Source: Streptomyces spongiae
GTDB taxonomy: Bacteria; Actinomycetota; Actinomycetes; Streptomycetales; Streptomycetaceae
DNA length: 35,567 nt
Direction: 5' to 3'
Assembly (NCBI RefSeq): GCF_009377185.1
Contig: NZ_VJZC01000044.1
Location: 1-35,567, forward strand
The notes beneath the pieces are model-generated. The model was not told where the DNA came from and made no database searches. It worked only from the letters and a program-made list of their open reading frames with translations. Below are positions 33,580 through 35,567 of the stretch, piece after piece (the first letter of the stretch is position 1; each line of letters opens with the position of its first letter). A program made the translations under genes and the position numbers.

Positions 33580-35567
33580 ATGACCATCACCGAGGCCACC
33601 ATGACCAAGCAGAACAGCAGCAAGAAGCAGCAGGCGGAGGCCGTGAGTGGTCCGGTGTGGGACTGGGCGGCCGGTCACGGACCCGTGACCGGCGCCCTGT
33701 CCGCCACCACCGGCGCCTTCGCCGTCGCCACCACCGGCGCCGCCGCCAGCATGCCCCCCGGCTGGGCCCTCGCCGTCGGCACGGCCGGAGCCATCGGCCA
33801 CACCGCCGCCGGTATCCGGCTGCGCAACGCCGGCCGCACCATCGCCGCCCGCGCCGCATCCTGGCTCGTCGGTGCCGGGTGGACGACGTGGGCCATGACG
33901 AACGGCCCTCTGACGTGGGCCGCGCTCGGCTCGCTCGCCACCATCGGTGTCGGCATCGGCGCGGCCACCCGGTCGACGAACCTCTACGAGGAAGCCCGCG
34001 AGGAAGTGGCCATCGCGGCCGAACAGCGGCAGATCGACGAGGCGCTGTCGGCGGAGCGGCGGGAGATCGCCGCGGAGTGGATCGACCGCATACAGCGCGT
34101 GTGCAGCGTCACCGTGCGCGTGCTGGCGGTGGAACGGTGGGAGGCCGGAACCGGCTTCACGATCGATGCCGAACTGCCCGGCGCGACCACCTACGACCGG
34201 ATCGCGGCTCACTCCGCGGCGCTGTCGGCGGATGCGCACCTTCCCCACGGCTGCACCGCCACCGCCAACCCCGGCATCCACCAGGGCCGCACCCTGATCG
34301 ACGTGGCCACGGTCAACGTGCTGGAAACCGAGACCACCTACCCGGCCGACTACGCCCCGCTCTCCCTGCACACCGGCATTCCGTGGGGCTACCGCTCCAA
34401 CGCCGAGCAGATCCAGACGTACCTACGGGAGCAGTGCGCGCTGGTCGTCGGCCCCACCGGATCGGGCAAGACGAACATGGTCCACGTGATCCTCGCCGGG
34501 TTCGCCCGCGCGGTGGACGTGCTCACGTTCGTGATCGACCTGAACGCCGGATCGGCCGGTCTGTCCTGGGTGCTGCCCGCCCTGCAGCACCAGCCGGCCG
34601 AGGGTGAGCGCCAGTTGCGGCCCGGTGTCGACTGGTTGGCGGGCACGGTCGACGAGGCGCACCTCATGCTCGATGCGGTGCTGCGGATCGGACATCAACG
34701 CAAGATCTCCTATCAGGCGTTGATGGCCCGTGAGGACACCGACCTGTTGCCGATCGGGCCGAAGATCCCGCAGATCATGCTGGTCATCGACGAGGGCGCG
34801 GAAATCCTCACCAGCACGGACAAGCCGATGAAGAAGCTCGCCGCGAAGATCCTGGAAGTGATCCGGATGCTCCGCGCGATGGGCATCCGCACCGTGCTCA
34901 CCGCGCTCGGCTCCACCGGCTCCGTGCTGGGCAACCTCATGATCCGCCGTGAGGCCAAGGTGCGCGTGGCACTCACGGGTGGTGAGAAGGAAGGCATGGA
35001 CCTGGGCAAGCTGTTCCCCGGCAGCCGCGGCCTGAAGGTGGACCAAGCCCCCTACAAGGGCGCGGGGTTCATGGGCACGCCGGAGTCTGCGGCGGGGCTG
35101 TTCAAGTGCTGGCGCATCCTGCCCAGCCAGATCCGCGAAATCGTCGCCGCCACGTCGGAGCGGCACCCCACCCTCGACGCGGTGTCCGCTGAGGCCGCTG
35201 GGGAGGACTACGCGCGCCGCTGGTCGCGCGATCGCATCGCCTGGATGCACGACGCCGACCGCACCCCCGTCAACACCGCGGCCAGCGACGGCACCGAGGG
35301 CGAGCAGCGGCGAGGGCTGAACCTGGCCGCGCTGCGCGAACCTCGCGCGAAGCAGGCGAACCGGTCGGAGGCTGACCGGCTCGTGGACGCGCTCATGGGT
35401 GAGATCGACGAACAGTTCGGCACCACCTCCGAACCCAACCGTTCCACCACCGAGCCCCGCCCCGAGCGGGAGCGGCCGGAGCGTCCGGGGCTGAACCTGT
35501 CCGCCCTCCGGGAGGACCGGTCATCGGCACCCGAGCCGGAGACGGAGTCGGGGTCGGGGGCGGAGGG
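33580..35567 (+). CDS. TraB/FtsK/SpoIIIE-like DNA translocase (3' end outside window)
   Basis: A partial gene of 662 codons so far. The N-terminus has two Gly/Ala-rich membrane segments (about residues 45-80 and 95-130, for example LATIGVGIGAATR). The motor domain has Walker A GPTGSGKT (residues 291-298) and Walker B MLVIDE (400-405). The C-terminal linker repeats GLNLAALRE and GLNLSALRE. In streptomycete elements such a protein hexamerises at the hyphal tip and pumps double-stranded DNA to the recipient, recognising short repeats in clt. The ATG at 33580 is 4 bases after the previous stop; an ATG at 33601 is an alternative. The DNA-recognising winged-helix end, if present, lies beyond the window. 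Confidence 0.88.
   Translation, partial: MTITEATMTKQNSSKKQQAEAVSGPVWDWAAGHGPVTGALSATTGAFAVATTGAAASMPPGWALAVGTAGAIGHTAAGIRLRNAGRTIAARAASWLVGAGWTTWAMTNGPLTWAALGSLATIGVGIGAATRSTNLYEEAREEVAIAAEQRQIDEALSAERREIAAEWIDRIQRVCSVTVRVLAVERWEAGTGFTIDAELPGATTYDRIAAHSAALSADAHLPHGCTATANPGIHQGRTLIDVATVNVLETETTYPADYAPLSLHTGIPWGYRSNAEQIQTYLREQCALVVGPTGSGKTNMVHVILAGFARAVDVLTFVIDLNAGSAGLSWVLPALQHQPAEGERQLRPGVDWLAGTVDEAHLMLDAVLRIGHQRKISYQALMAREDTDLLPIGPKIPQIMLVIDEGAEILTSTDKPMKKLAAKILEVIRMLRAMGIRTVLTALGSTGSVLGNLMIRREAKVRVALTGGEKEGMDLGKLFPGSRGLKVDQAPYKGAGFMGTPESAAGLFKCWRILPSQIREIVAATSERHPTLDAVSAEAAGEDYARRWSRDRIAWMHDADRTPVNTAASDGTEGEQRRGLNLAALREPRAKQANRSEADRLVDALMGEIDEQFGTTSEPNRSTTEPRPERERPERPGLNLSALREDRSSAPEPETESGSGAE

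Larger units (their letters stand above)
24249..35567 (+). mobile_element. SLP1-type actinomycete integrative and conjugative element (AICE), left part
   Basis: The element is bounded on the left by the split tRNA-Tyr and continues past the right edge. It carries two cargo genes of distinctly lower GC, a GntR-NUDIX regulator, an XRE regulator and a rightward transfer operon ending in a TraB/FtsK-like translocase. The replication, excision and integrase genes expected of an AICE are not in the window and should lie to the right next to the other attachment site. The 24299-24594 stretch between the attachment site and the first gene holds no supportable gene; it has only short imperfect inverted repeats near 24474-24515. 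Confidence 0.88.

Noticed and set aside
32377..34371. 664-codon minus-strand frame opposite the basic protein and TraB
   Set aside because: Gly/Val/Ala low complexity, antisense to the clear translocase gene.

Overview
The window is a chromosomal segment of a Streptomyces or very close relative. It is GC-rich with strong third-position G/C. The proteins are near-identical to streptomycete families from memory, and the gene order is the classic actinobacterial rpoBC / rplJL / rplAK / nusG / secE / tRNA-Trp block followed by aspC, add, murB, a HadA/HadB-like dehydratase pair, rpmG and tRNA genes. No database search was run; all names come from reading motifs, gene order and family knowledge.

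Layout. (1) 1-1301: the tail of a probable HTH protein and a small-molecule phosphotransferase. (2) 1516-15866, all on the minus strand: rpoC, rpoB, rplL, rplJ with an L10-type leader/attenuator, two paralogous lipoproteins, rplA, rplK, nusG and secE. Intrinsic terminators split this into several transcription units, and rpoB has its own good promoter at 9184-9212. (3) 15979-24157: tRNA-Trp, aspartate aminotransferase, adenosine-deaminase family protein, murB, two MaoC-type dehydratase subunits, rpmG (54 aa), tRNA-Met, tRNA-Thr, a CodA-like amidohydrolase that has lost catalytic residues, an NAD(P)-binding protein and a small conserved protein. (4) 24249-35567 (runs off the right edge): an integrated actinomycete conjugative element of SLP1 type, lodged in a tRNA-Tyr gene. 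Only the 3' part of that tRNA remains here, so this is the left attachment junction.

In the element the order is: a low-GC, TTA-codon-containing, translationally coupled two-gene cargo (a PD-(D/E)xK-like nuclease candidate plus a 484-aa protein of unknown family); a 40-bp perfect palindrome; a GntR-NUDIX fusion regulator; a convergent XRE-type regulator; a promoter overlapped by two copies of a 14-bp palindrome; a structured leader with a terminator-like hairpin; then a transfer operon (three coupled small genes including an RRQxL zinc protein, a membrane protein, a small protein, a very basic Spd-like protein and a TraB/FtsK-type DNA translocase cut by the window end). A near-copy of the palindrome also sits on the fusion gene's own promoter. 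The fusion protein is therefore the likely KorSA-like master repressor of itself and of transfer, with a built-in Pif-like Nudix domain.

Most noteworthy: the cargo pair next to the attachment site (candidate undescribed defence system), the GntR-NUDIX regulon with its three matching operators, the regulated leader ahead of the transfer genes, and Asn442 of RpoB (E. coli position 531) in place of the usual Ser, a substitution associated with natural rifampicin resistance in spirochaetes.
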